NCBI GenBank assembly: GCA_030426665.1
Contig: JAUHYD010000004.1
Span: forward strand, 169,598-233,597
Source of the DNA: Bacteroidia bacterium
Lineage (GTDB): Bacteria; Bacteroidota; Bacteroidia; Chitinophagales; Chitinophagaceae
DNA: 64,000 nt
Reading direction: 5' to 3'
Translations under genes and position numbers: made by a program
The notes under the pieces: generated by a model
What the model was told of the DNA's origin: nothing
The model's input: the letters and a program-made list of their open reading frames with translations, nothing else
Databases searched by the model: none
Part shown: positions 53,919 to 62,075 of the stretch, piece by piece
How positions within the stretch are numbered: position 1 is the stretch's first letter
Layout: each line of letters begins with the position of its first letter

Positions 53919-54713
53919 ATGCAGGCATATCAGGACTTACTAAAGCACATCATTGACACAGGAACAGTTAAGGGCGACCGTACAGGCACAGGTACTATCA
54001 GTTGCTTCGGGTATCAGTTCCGGTTCGATTTGCAAAAGGGGTTTCCGCTGCTTACTACCAAGAAGCTGCACTTGAAGTCTATCATATACGAATTGTTATG
54101 GTTTCTGAAGGGCGATACCAATATAGCTTACCTGAAAGAGCATGGTGTAAGTATATGGGACGAATGGGCAGATAAGAATGGCGACCTCGGACCTATATAC
54201 GGCCGCCAGTGGCGAAGCTGGACAGGTGCCGACGGCAAAGTACACGACCAGATACAGGATGTGCTGAACCAGATAAAGACAAACCCCGATAGCCGCCGCA
54301 TGATAGTGAACGCCTGGAATGTAGCCGACCTTCCTAAGATGGGTTTGAGTCCGTGCCATGCCTTGTTTCAGTTTTATGTAGCAGACGGTAAGCTTTCCTG
54401 CCAGCTCTACCAGCGAAGTGCAGATGTTTTTCTGGGTGTTCCGTTTAATATTGCCTCCTATGCCTTACTCACCATGATGATGGCGCAGGTATGTGGTCTG
54501 CAGCCGGGTGAGTTTGTACATACATTTGGCGATGTACATCTGTACAACAATCACATAGAGCAGGCGAATCTGCAACTTACCAGAGAGCCATTCCCACTAC
54601 CTACCATGAAGCTAAATCCGGACGTGAAGGATTTATTCTCATTCTCATACGAAGACTTCGTTTTGGAAGGGTATCAGTGTCATCCTGCCATCAAGGCGCC
54701 GGTTGCGGTGTAG
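53919..54713 (+). CDS. thyA: Thymidylate synthase
   Basis: 264 residues from ATG at 53919, the same length as E. coli ThyA; the upstream frame from 53874 adds 15 residues with no match. It has [17 protein letters not shown] at the start, the central [12 protein letters not shown], the nucleophile Cys in [11 protein letters not shown], and [19 protein letters not shown] with the folate region [13 protein letters not shown]. It makes dTMP from dUMP using methylene-tetrahydrofolate. folA is not adjacent, although these genes are often paired. Confidence 0.97.
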   Translation: MQAYQDLLKHIIDTGTVKGDRTGTGTISCFGYQFRFDLQKGFPLLTTKKLHLKSIIYELLWFLKGDTNIAYLKEHGVSIWDEWADKNGDLGPIYGRQWRSWTGADGKVHDQIQDVLNQIKTNPDSRRMIVNAWNVADLPKMGLSPCHALFQFYVADGKLSCQLYQRSADVFLGVPFNIASYALLTMMMAQVCGLQPGEFVHTFGDVHLYNNHIEQANLQLTREPFPLPTMKLNPDVKDLFSFSYEDFVLEGYQCHPAIKAPVAV

Positions 54714-54871
54714 GATTTATCATTTTATTAAGGCACGAATCAGGCAATTAGCACTAATATTGCACTGTGAACATAACTAGCACAAAATATCATTGCTCTA
54801 AGCGCAGCCATAAGTGTGGCATGCGTTGTCATGTAATAGAGGGATAATAAGATTGCGAATATTATATTTTG

Positions 54872-54901
54872 TCCCTCGCATAATGTCGGGGGGCTTTTTT
54901 T
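54872..54901 (+). terminator. Terminator- or attenuator-like hairpin before the thioesterase gene
   Basis: CCCTCG and CGGGGG pair around an 8-nt loop and are followed by CTTTTTTT, directly before ATG 54902. It could end thyA transcription or attenuate the thioesterase gene. It also hints that translation starts at the next ATG (54926), which has AAGGAGG 4 nt upstream. Confidence 0.45.
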
Positions 54902-55372
54902 ATGTCTGAAAAAGAAGGAGGAAATATGATTCTGATTAACAAGAAGATTTGTATGGGCAAAGACATCGGCATTCACGGCAATGTGTTTGGTGGATTTCTG
55001 ATGTCGTGGCTCGATGAAGCCGCTGCCGCATATGCTACAGAGTACTGTTGTACGCCTAATATGGTAACGCTTCAGGTGGGTGAGCTGCTGTTTAAAAAAC
55101 CCCTGAAAGCGGGCAACCACATAAGGATATATGGGGAGGTAGCACACCTTGGAAACACCTCGGTCAAAATGAGAATAGAGGCACGTAAGTACAATGTATA
55201 CAGCGGCGAAGAAGTGGTAGTATGTACAACTACCATGACCTTTGTGCGGATAGACGATGACGGACAGCCGACCCCGATAGGAGAGTCGGTAAAGCGGAAG
55301 CACGCAGCCATGATGGCCGAAATGCTGCGGAATGCTACAAGCGGGCAGGAAGCTACCAAACAACTGATGTAG
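54902..55372 (+). CDS. Acyl-CoA thioesterase, hotdog fold (YciA-like)
   Basis: 156 residues as annotated. Hotdog motifs: HGNVFGGFLMSWLDEAAAAYA with the conserved Asp, MVTLQVGELLFKKPLKAGNHIRIYGEV, and VVVCTTTMTFVRID. These hydrolyse acyl-CoAs. The exact start is open: ATG 54902 adjoins the T-run of a hairpin, while ATG 54926 has a strong SD (AAGGAGG) rarely seen in this lineage and begins right at the hotdog domain. Transcribed after thyA on the same strand but apparently separate. Confidence 0.85.
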   Translation: MSEKEGGNMILINKKICMGKDIGIHGNVFGGFLMSWLDEAAAAYATEYCCTPNMVTLQVGELLFKKPLKAGNHIRIYGEVAHLGNTSVKMRIEARKYNVYSGEEVVVCTTTMTFVRIDDDGQPTPIGESVKRKHAAMMAEMLRNATSGQEATKQLM

Positions 55373-55467
55373 TCACCGGTTTGTGGTGGCTGTTTTCACA
55401 AAAAATTACAACGTGTCATTATTTTGGTAGCAGATTATAGCGTAAAATTGTATAAAGAATTTTCGAC

Positions 55468-56490
55468 ATGACAGACGTAGTTACAGATGCCCGGATTCCT
55501 GAAGAAACAACACCCGAAGAAAACTCATTTGATGCAACGCGTGCCATAGGTGAGCTAATTGCGCAAATGGAGCAGGTCATACGGGGTAAGCGTGGACAGA
55601 TAGAAATGGTAATAACCTGCCTGCTGGCAGGTGGTCATATCCTGATGGAGGATAACCCCGGTACGGGAAAGACCGTTTTGGCAAGGACTTTGGCACAATG
55701 TATCAGCGGAGGTAGCAACGAACGCCATGTATTGTTTAAGCGAATACAGTTTACACCTGATTTACTGCCGATGGATTTGATAGGCTCCCATATTTTTGAT
55801 GACAACACTAAGGAGTTCGTCTTCAAGAGAGGGCCGCTATTCTGTAATATTCTATTGGCAGATGAGATAAACCGGGCTTCGCCAAAGGTGCAGAGTGCCT
55901 TGCTGGAGGCGATGGCAGAGCACCAGATAACGGCAGGAGATACCACACTGCTGCTGGAGAAGATGTTTTTTACCATTGCTACCCAAAACCCGATAGAGAT
56001 GGAGGGAACTTACCCCCTGCCCGCTGCTCAGCTCGACCGTTTCTTTATGAAGATCAATTTCGGGTATGTAGATGAAGAAACGGAATTGAATATTTATCGG
56101 GAGTATTTAGAAATAGCCGGGAATCTGATTAATCTGAAGCAGGTGTTAGCCATGCAGGATATTCTGGAGTTGCAGGCACAGGCAGGTAACGTATTTGTGC
56201 ACGAGGAAATATTAAGAGGAGTAAGCAATATAGTTCGCGGTACGAGAGCCCATCCTGACATTTCATTAGGTGCTTCTACCCGCAGTGGCATAGCATTCCT
56301 GAAGTGTTTGCGTGCTTATGCCTTAGTTAAGGGCAGAACCTTTGTAATAGAAGATGATGTTAGGGACATAGCGAGAGCAGTACTGGAGCATCGCCTGATA
56401 TACAGAAACAAGGAAGGGCGTCTAAAAGCACTCGAAAGTATTATTATCAATGAAACCGAAAGGCTTGCAAAACTGAAGTTGTACAGCTGA
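55468..56490 (+). CDS. MoxR-family AAA ATPase
   Basis: 340 residues. AAA core with EDNPGTGKTVLARTLA (Walker A), LLADEINRASPKVQSALLEAMAEHQIT (Walker B and sensor region), and FFTIATQNPIEMEGTYPLPAAQLDRFFM. MoxR proteins act as chaperones that load cofactors or activate VWA-domain partners. Usually DUF58 and VWA genes follow; here the next gene is a 696-residue unknown protein 11 nt downstream, so a different partner is likely. Confidence 0.93.
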   Translation: MTDVVTDARIPEETTPEENSFDATRAIGELIAQMEQVIRGKRGQIEMVITCLLAGGHILMEDNPGTGKTVLARTLAQCISGGSNERHVLFKRIQFTPDLLPMDLIGSHIFDDNTKEFVFKRGPLFCNILLADEINRASPKVQSALLEAMAEHQITAGDTTLLLEKMFFTIATQNPIEMEGTYPLPAAQLDRFFMKINFGYVDEETELNIYREYLEIAGNLINLKQVLAMQDILELQAQAGNVFVHEEILRGVSNIVRGTRAHPDISLGASTRSGIAFLKCLRAYALVKGRTFVIEDDVRDIARAVLEHRLIYRNKEGRLKALESIIINETERLAKLKLYS

Positions 56491-56501
56491 TAGCGCACAA
56501 C

Positions 56502-58592
56502 ATGAGCGATAATTTCTCAGAAAGATACAGATGGTGGCAAAAAGCAGGACTGCAGGCAGTCTGTGTTGTTGTGCTGCTGTTTTGTGCCGGGGTTGTTGTC
56601 GGTCAAAGAACGCCGGAGTTGCCTCCTGACCTTATGCCCCGGCACCCGGCCGGCAAAGGCGCACAAAGGGCAAACATAGACGCAAAACGCGCCATCGAGA
56701 ACATATATAGCGATGATGCCTTGCCTCGCTCACGGGAGTTTAAGCGGACTGATAGCACCTATTATGTCGGGTGGATGTTTGAGGGTATTTATAAATTCAA
56801 CCATGCTGCAGATTATCATGGTTTTAAGAATGCAGCAGCTACTCTCGAGAAGGCGCTGTTCTTATTGGAGCGCGATTATGGTCATGCGTTAAAAACGCGC
56901 ACGGACGATATAATGAAGCTGTTGCCCGTATACAATCTGCAGATTGATTTCACTATCATTACTAATGCACTGGTCCATGCCTATGGCAATACTGATGAGC
57001 CCGAAAAGGCGGTGCCAATACTAAGGCGGGCAGTAGATTATAATTTTCAGCGGGAGTACTATCTGGACCCCTACAATATGTTGGCCTGGTTTGTGCATCG
57101 CAACCGTTTTTATACACATGAGAAGTATTCGTTCCTAAAAAACAATATTGATGAAAATGAAGCACTTGCCAATAGCTATCTCGATAGTGGCATGCATCGT
57201 ATAGAAAAGAACAAACGCATTAACAGCAACCTATTCCCCCCCGGCTATATCGCGACCGAGAAGAACGGTGTGTACCACTACAAGAATATTCTGTACGCCT
57301 ACAACTTCAAAATAGATTCGGCCAATTATTATTTTGACTTGATGCGCAAGAATGGCCGCCTGCCGCACAACAACTATGCAAACTTTAAAAGCATCTGCGG
57401 CGACTTTCGGACGGCAATGGCCGAATACAAAATAGCCTCGCAGCAGGATGCCGGAGACAAGCGATTGCAAGAATGGGCGTATTTTACTTCTATACTGGAT
57501 ATATATAGGGCACAGCCAAAACAGGGAGCTGCGTTGGCACGAAACATGATAAAGGCAGGTGGGTCTACTCCCGGTTATGGCTGGTACAACATAGCGCTTG
57601 CGCGAAGCCTCACTTATGACGGGCAGGTAGAGCAGGCAGAGCGATATGCGAAGCGGGCATCAGAGTTTAAGGAGTTGCACATTGGCACCACTTTGGGGCA
57701 AAGTCATTACGATTTTAGTTTGCAGTTGATTAATCTGGTCAATAAGGAGCAGGAGTTGCAACGAGAGAAGTTTGAGAATCGGAATTGGTGGTACAACCCA
57801 AAAGTGCTGGCGTCAATTGCCGGCAAGCTCACAGACAAATATTTACAGCAGTTTCTGATTATTAACCAGTTTGCACAAAACCCGGAAAGGGAAAGGGTGA
57901 TATACAAGTTATTTTCTACCGAAAATGTGGTGACCTGGGATGAGATATGGTACCTCATCAGAGACTTCAGTACCCGGTACTTCCTGAAGCGATTCATCAA
58001 AGAAGCAGCTACCGACAAACGACAATACATTACGAAGTACTTTGAGTTCTTTACCGCAAGGCTGATGATGGAGCAGGGAAAATATGCAGATGCAAGTGTC
58101 AAACTAAAGACCATTTTGCGAGATCCGAATATTGATGCTGAGTACGAACAACTTTTTATTGCTCGTGTATATCAGGCACTTGCAGCGTGCGCAGACGAAC
58201 AAAAGCACAACGCTGAGCGAGACAAATGGCTCTACGAACTATACGAAACCTATCCGCAACTGTTGCCTTTTTCGGGGTTGCAGATGAATATGATCTTACA
58301 TACAAGTGGAGATGTGGATATGGAGGTAGTTGACCGATTGAAAGATTGTAACATAAACTGGATAAGGGGCAACGAACCTGCACCCGAGGCTTACGTGATA
58401 TTTACAGGCAAGGGCAAAAAGAAAACCATTACCTATTATGTGCTGGATAGGTCAGGTAAATCTGTAATAGAAAAACAAACATTCCCCTGGCAGAATGCCG
58501 AAAAAACAGCATTAGAACTTGCATATCGTCTGTTCAAAGTAGGCGGAGAAACTCCGGAAGAGGCAGATAGCACCCAAAAAGGGAAAAATTAA
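56502..58592 (+). CDS. Large unknown secreted protein co-transcribed with MoxR
   Basis: 696 residues with an N-terminal signal/anchor (residues 15-35, AVCVVVLLFCAGVVVG) and no named domain. The remainder is helix-rich with TPR-like stretches (YHGFKNAAATLEKALFLLERD, EKAVPILRRAVDYNFQREYYLDPYNMLAW, GQVEQAERYAKRASEF), suggesting a solenoid. The last 80 residues (AYVIFTGKGKKKTITYYVLDRSG) look beta-rich. The 11-nt gap to moxR argues for a shared function with it, perhaps as a periplasmic counterpart, but this is inference. Confidence 0.7.
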   Translation: MSDNFSERYRWWQKAGLQAVCVVVLLFCAGVVVGQRTPELPPDLMPRHPAGKGAQRANIDAKRAIENIYSDDALPRSREFKRTDSTYYVGWMFEGIYKFNHAADYHGFKNAAATLEKALFLLERDYGHALKTRTDDIMKLLPVYNLQIDFTIITNALVHAYGNTDEPEKAVPILRRAVDYNFQREYYLDPYNMLAWFVHRNRFYTHEKYSFLKNNIDENEALANSYLDSGMHRIEKNKRINSNLFPPGYIATEKNGVYHYKNILYAYNFKIDSANYYFDLMRKNGRLPHNNYANFKSICGDFRTAMAEYKIASQQDAGDKRLQEWAYFTSILDIYRAQPKQGAALARNMIKAGGSTPGYGWYNIALARSLTYDGQVEQAERYAKRASEFKELHIGTTLGQSHYDFSLQLINLVNKEQELQREKFENRNWWYNPKVLASIAGKLTDKYLQQFLIINQFAQNPERERVIYKLFSTENVVTWDEIWYLIRDFSTRYFLKRFIKEAATDKRQYITKYFEFFTARLMMEQGKYADASVKLKTILRDPNIDAEYEQLFIARVYQALAACADEQKHNAERDKWLYELYETYPQLLPFSGLQMNMILHTSGDVDMEVVDRLKDCNINWIRGNEPAPEAYVIFTGKGKKKTITYYVLDRSGKSVIEKQTFPWQNAEKTALELAYRLFKVGGETPEEADSTQKGKN

Positions 58593-59002
58593 TTGTAAAT
58601 TAGTAAAAATTTCAAGTTATTATTTACGTGTGTAATTTTTTAATTTCCCTTAACTAAGAATAGTTTAAATAAAATATTTTTTATAAATAGCAAATAATCA
58701 ATAGGTTGTGATTGTAAAATTATTTCAAGGTATTTTATTTTTCTAATGTCGTTTTAATCCGCATTATATTTTATATATAATTTTTATCACAAATTCTTGT
58801 GTCTTTCAGGAGAAAGACCTACATTTGCTTACGTTCAATTATTCATTTTGGTATATCTACAAAAGGGATAATCAACATATTACGAAATACAAATAAAAAA
58901 TTAATATAATAGTTGGAGGCCATTTTGGCAAAATTGGGTTCTGACTACTTATTATAGTACAGTAATCATTAGCTATTTCTAATCACAAAAAGGTATTCAA
59001 TT
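58593..59002. other. Very AT-rich intergenic region before the HU gene
   Basis: 410 nt with no supported gene. It is strongly AT-rich with many T and A runs. It holds a good promoter candidate (58797-58827), giving HU an untranslated leader of about 170 nt. No stable hairpin or known leader motif was seen, so any regulation by the long leader is unproven. Confidence 0.6.
58797..58827 (+). promoter_or_regulatory. Bacteroidota-type promoter for the HU gene
   Basis: TTG at 58797-58799, 20-nt spacer, TACATTTG at 58820-58827. Both elements match the consensus. Confidence 0.6.
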
Positions 59003-59326
59003 ATGAGAAAAGCAGACATCGTAGGAAGCATTGCAGAAAAGACAGGCATCCCTAAAGTGGATATTCTGGTAGCTTTGGAAGCATTCTTCAAAGAGGTCAA
59101 GGATTCTTTGGTAGAAGGGGAGCCTGTATACGTACGCGGCTTTGGTAGCTTCATTCTTAAAAAGAGAGCGGCAAAAGTGGGTAGAAATATAAAGAAGAAT
59201 GTTGCCGTGGATATTCCGGAGCACTTCATCCCTGCGTTTAAGCCTGCTAAAGAGTTTGTAGTTTCAGTAAAAGAATCTACTCATGCCCTTGCAGAGTCAG
59301 ATGCACAGATGGCCGATAAAGACTAA
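59003..59326 (+). CDS. HU/IHF-family DNA-binding protein
   Basis: 107 residues. HU core: RKADIVGSIAEKTGIPKVDILVALEAFFKEVKDSL, the beta saddle VYVRGFGSFILKKRAAKVGRN, and the arm-end VDIPEHFIPAFKPAKEF. It bends DNA and organises the nucleoid. The arm lacks the usual RNPQTG tip and reads RNIKKNV, and a 15-residue acidic tail follows, so it is a divergent HU typical of Bacteroidota. It has a long AT-rich leader region. Confidence 0.92.
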   Translation: MRKADIVGSIAEKTGIPKVDILVALEAFFKEVKDSLVEGEPVYVRGFGSFILKKRAAKVGRNIKKNVAVDIPEHFIPAFKPAKEFVVSVKESTHALAESDAQMADKD

Positions 59327-59331
59327 CCTAT

Positions 59332-59364
59332 TTTGTGTGTGGCACACGGATTTCATTACCTTTG
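59332..59364 (+). promoter_or_regulatory. Bacteroidota-type promoter for the TPR-bS22-like operon
   Basis: TTTG at 59332-59335, 21-nt spacer, TACCTTTG at 59357-59364. The predicted start of transcription is about 13 nt before the TTG start codon at 59384. Confidence 0.65.
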
Positions 59365-59383
59365 ACCACTAAACTTCAGAAAT

Positions 59384-60238
59384 TTGCGTGCCATACATTA
59401 TGTTGCTATTGCCGCTGCAGTAGCGTTGATTGCCCTTCTATACTGGGGTGGTAATACAGTACCACCAGCTAAAAAAGAAAAGGTCTCAGCCCCGAAGCCC
59501 GCTGTCGGTGGTATGCCTATGGGAGAAGCACAAATAGCTTCTACTGATTCTATTATCACGGCTTCTATGCAGTTATTAGACAAGAATGTCTCTGATACTG
59601 TAGCTATGATAGAAAAGGAGATGGCAGGTTTGTCAGATTCTGCACAAATGATAGAGCCGCTGCAACGTTTATCTAAAGTGTTGGAACGCAGCCGACAGTA
59701 CCCTGCAACGGTATATTACAGAGCCTTAGCAGCAAAGTTGGAAAATTCAGAAAAAAGTCTCACCTTTGCAGCCCAATTATTTTTGGAGCTGTTAGATCAC
59801 GAAGGTGATCGCTCTATGCAGCTTTGGGAAGCAGCCGAAGCGATTAAGTGTACGGAACTTTCCCTAAAGTTGGACTCGAATAGCCAGGATGCAAAACTGG
59901 CAATGGCTTCGGCCTATATTCAGGGAACAGCTCAACCAATGATAGGGGTGCAGATGTTGCTGGGAATGGTTAGAGAAAGCCCCAAAGATATACCTGCAAA
60001 TATGATGCTTGGAAGAATGTCCATTAGGTCCGGACAGTTTGAAAAAGCTATCAAGAGGTTCGAAACAGTATTGGAACAGGAAGCCGAAAACAAAGAGGCA
60101 TTATACTTTTTGGCACAGGCTTACGAAGGGACAGGAAATAATAAGAAAGCAATTGAGTTGTTGGAGGAGTGTAAGCGGATAGTTAACAATCCGGATTTCA
60201 GCAGGGATATTGACCAACATATAAATTCATTAAAGTAA
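59384..60238 (+). CDS. Membrane-anchored TPR protein
   Basis: 284 residues from TTG at 59384. An N-terminal membrane helix (VAIAAAVALIALLYW) is followed by a low-complexity linker, then TPR units in the second half: NIPANMMLGRMSIRSGQFEKAI-like KDIPANMMLGRMSIRSGQFE, KRFETVLEQEAENKEALYFLAQ and AYEGTGNNKKAIELLEECKR. TPRs mediate protein contacts; partner unknown. A small ribosomal-type protein gene follows after 19 nt and probably shares the promoter at 59332. Confidence 0.8.
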   Translation: MRAIHYVAIAAAVALIALLYWGGNTVPPAKKEKVSAPKPAVGGMPMGEAQIASTDSIITASMQLLDKNVSDTVAMIEKEMAGLSDSAQMIEPLQRLSKVLERSRQYPATVYYRALAAKLENSEKSLTFAAQLFLELLDHEGDRSMQLWEAAEAIKCTELSLKLDSNSQDAKLAMASAYIQGTAQPMIGVQMLLGMVRESPKDIPANMMLGRMSIRSGQFEKAIKRFETVLEQEAENKEALYFLAQAYEGTGNNKKAIELLEECKRIVNNPDFSRDIDQHINSLK

Positions 60239-60257
60239 CTTTTTAAAAACTCATATT

Positions 60258-60350
60258 ATGCCTTGTGGTAAAAAGAGGAAAAGACATAAGATAGCTACTC
60301 ATAAACGTAAAAAGCGTTTGAGAAAGAATCGTCATAAGAAGAAGAAGTAG
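60258..60350 (+). CDS. AURKAIP1/COX24-domain mini-protein (bS22/mS38-like)
   Basis: A 30-residue, almost entirely basic ORF: MPCGKKRKRHKIATHKRKKR followed by LRKNRHKKKK, ending in TAG at 60350. This matches the very short AURKAIP1/COX24-domain proteins of Bacteroidota. The domain is shared with mitochondrial mS38 and mycobacterial bS22, which sit in the small ribosomal subunit near the decoding centre, so a ribosomal role is likely. It is 19 nt downstream of the TPR gene. The ORF is too short for ordinary gene finders. Confidence 0.85.
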   Translation: MPCGKKRKRHKIATHKRKKRLRKNRHKKKK

Positions 60351-60396
60351 GCTATTATTTCCACTACTTCCTTACAAACGCTGCCGTTTTATATTG

Positions 60397-60434
60397 CACA
60401 TCGTCCGCGCCCCTAAACCGGTTCGGACGATGTG
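60397..60434. terminator. Strong hairpin between the bS22-like gene and rng
   Basis: Eleven-base perfect stem (CACATCGTCCG, 60397-60407, with CGGACGATGTG, 60424-60434) and a 16-nt loop. No T-run follows on either strand, so it may be an RNA-processing or leader element rather than a classic terminator. Confidence 0.5.
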
Positions 60435-60478
60435 TGGTGTATTATATTATACAGCACTTATGCCTCGCTGGTACGATG

Positions 60479-60516
60479 GCGGCGCTTGCCGCAGGAGGTG
60501 ATTTGGTAAACACCAA
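60479..60516 (+). promoter_or_regulatory. Structured leader with strong Shine-Dalgarno before rng
   Basis: A small hairpin (GCGGC-GCTT-GCCGC, 60479-60492) is followed by AGGAGGTGAT at 60493-60502, a 10-base match to the 16S 3' end, 13 nt before the ATG at 60516. A second possible stem TTGGT/ACCAA (60503-60507 with 60512-60516) overlaps the start codon. Strong SDs are rare in Bacteroidota. Confidence 0.6.
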
Positions 60517-62075
60517 TGAACAAAGAATTAATTATTAATGCATCTGAAAACGGTGCAGAGATAGCGCTGCTGGAGGATAAAAAACTTGTTGAACTTCATT
60601 ATGAGCGCGGGCAGGACCAATTTGCGGTAGGTGACATACACCTTGGCAAGATAAAAAAACTCATGCCCGGCTTAAATGCAGTTTTTGTAAACGTTGGTTA
60701 CGAAAAAGACGCATTCCTGCATTATTCGGACCTTAGCCCGCACATCCGTTCCCTTATTAAGTTCAGTAAGCAGTGCATCGAGGGAAATGTAAACTGGGGT
60801 GATGACTTTGGGCGATTTAAGAACGAACCGGCTATTCTTAAGTCGGGGAAAATTACAGACATTTTTAATGGAAAGCCGGAGATTCTGGTGCAGATACTCA
60901 AGGAGCCTATTTCCTCAAAAGGCCCGCGCCTTAGTTGCGAGATATCTTTGCCCGGAAGGTTTGTTGTGGTAACGCCATTTAATGACGTTGTCGCTATCTC
61001 TCGAAAAATACATTCGTCTGACGAGCGGAAAAGACTGCAAAGAATTGTTGAAAGCATAAAGCCTCGCAACTTCGGTGTAATTGTTAGAACTGCAGCAGAG
61101 GGGAAAAACACTGCAGAGCTACACAACGATATTCTGGAGCTGGAAAATATGTGGAAGGAAATGCAGCGCAATCTGAAAGGTGCGAAAGCACCGCAGATGA
61201 TAATGAGCGAGCAGGATAAAACCACCTCTATTCTCAGAGATTTGCTCAATGACAGTTTCGAAAGAGTTGTTGTCAACGATAAGAAATTGCAGCAAGCAGC
61301 TATTGAGTACATCTCCAAAGTTTCTCCGGGTCAGGAAGGTATCGTCAGTTTACATACAGGCCAACAGTCAATTTTTGATACATACAATGTTTCTAAGCAG
61401 GTAAAGTCTTCATTTGGTAAGACCGTAAACCTCAATAGCGGAGCATACCTTATTATCGAACATACAGAAGCGCTGCATGTTATAGATGTAAATAGTGGTA
61501 CTCGTAGTCCCGAAGCAGGCCAGGAAGCTAACGCATTAGCGACAAACCTGGATGCGGCTCAGGATATAGTGAGGCAGATGCGTTTGAGAGACTTGGGGGG
61601 TATCATCATCATCGACTTTATTGATATGAAGCTTGCAGAGAACCGCAAGCAGTTGTATGAAGCAGTCGAAGAAATGATGAAGAACGACCGCGCAAGGCAC
61701 ACTGTATTGCCGTTGTCTAAGTTTGGTCTCATGCAGATAACGCGTCAGCGACTGAGACCGGAGATAAACATATCTACTGCTGAGCTTTGCCCGACTTGTA
61801 AGGGTACCGGAAAGATTGGTCCTTCTATTTTACTTGCCGACGATATCGAAAAGGATTTGAAATACGTAGTGAATCAGGGCGTACGGAAGCTTATTTTATC
61901 GGTGCATCCGATACTGGAAGCGTATTTAACAAAAGGTAGCTTTTTCCATCCTTCAATTGTAAAAAGATGGGACAAAGAGCACAAAGTGAAGGTTAAAGTA
62001 ATTGCTGACAACGATTCGCCACTTACAGAGTATACGTTTTACGACGCCCAGACCGAAGATGAAATAAAACTTTAA
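60516..62075 (+). CDS. rng: Ribonuclease G (Rng/CafA-type RNase E/G)
   Basis: 519 residues. S1 domain at the N-terminus (GDIHLGKIKKLMPGLNAVFVNVGYEKDAFLH), then the RNase H-like and DNase I-like catalytic parts with the metal-binding aspartates in HVIDVNSGTRSPEAG and IIIIDFIDMKLAENRKQL, and the zinc-link CPTCKGTG. It matures 16S rRNA 5' ends and degrades mRNA from 5' monophosphates. The preceding SD and hairpins suggest translational control, perhaps self-control by cleavage as known for RNase E; this is inference. It meets the next gene tail-to-tail with overlapping stop codons. Confidence 0.94.
   Translation: MNKELIINASENGAEIALLEDKKLVELHYERGQDQFAVGDIHLGKIKKLMPGLNAVFVNVGYEKDAFLHYSDLSPHIRSLIKFSKQCIEGNVNWGDDFGRFKNEPAILKSGKITDIFNGKPEILVQILKEPISSKGPRLSCEISLPGRFVVVTPFNDVVAISRKIHSSDERKRLQRIVESIKPRNFGVIVRTAAEGKNTAELHNDILELENMWKEMQRNLKGAKAPQMIMSEQDKTTSILRDLLNDSFERVVVNDKKLQQAAIEYISKVSPGQEGIVSLHTGQQSIFDTYNVSKQVKSSFGKTVNLNSGAYLIIEHTEALHVIDVNSGTRSPEAGQEANALATNLDAAQDIVRQMRLRDLGGIIIIDFIDMKLAENRKQLYEAVEEMMKNDRARHTVLPLSKFGLMQITRQRLRPEINISTAELCPTCKGTGKIGPSILLADDIEKDLKYVVNQGVRKLILSVHPILEAYLTKGSFFHPSIVKRWDKEHKVKVKVIADNDSPLTEYTFYDAQTEDEIKL

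Noticed and set aside
60722-61318. 198-residue minus-strand ORF opposite rng
   Set aside because: It lies entirely within the RNase G gene and is Ser/Leu-rich, a typical antisense shadow.
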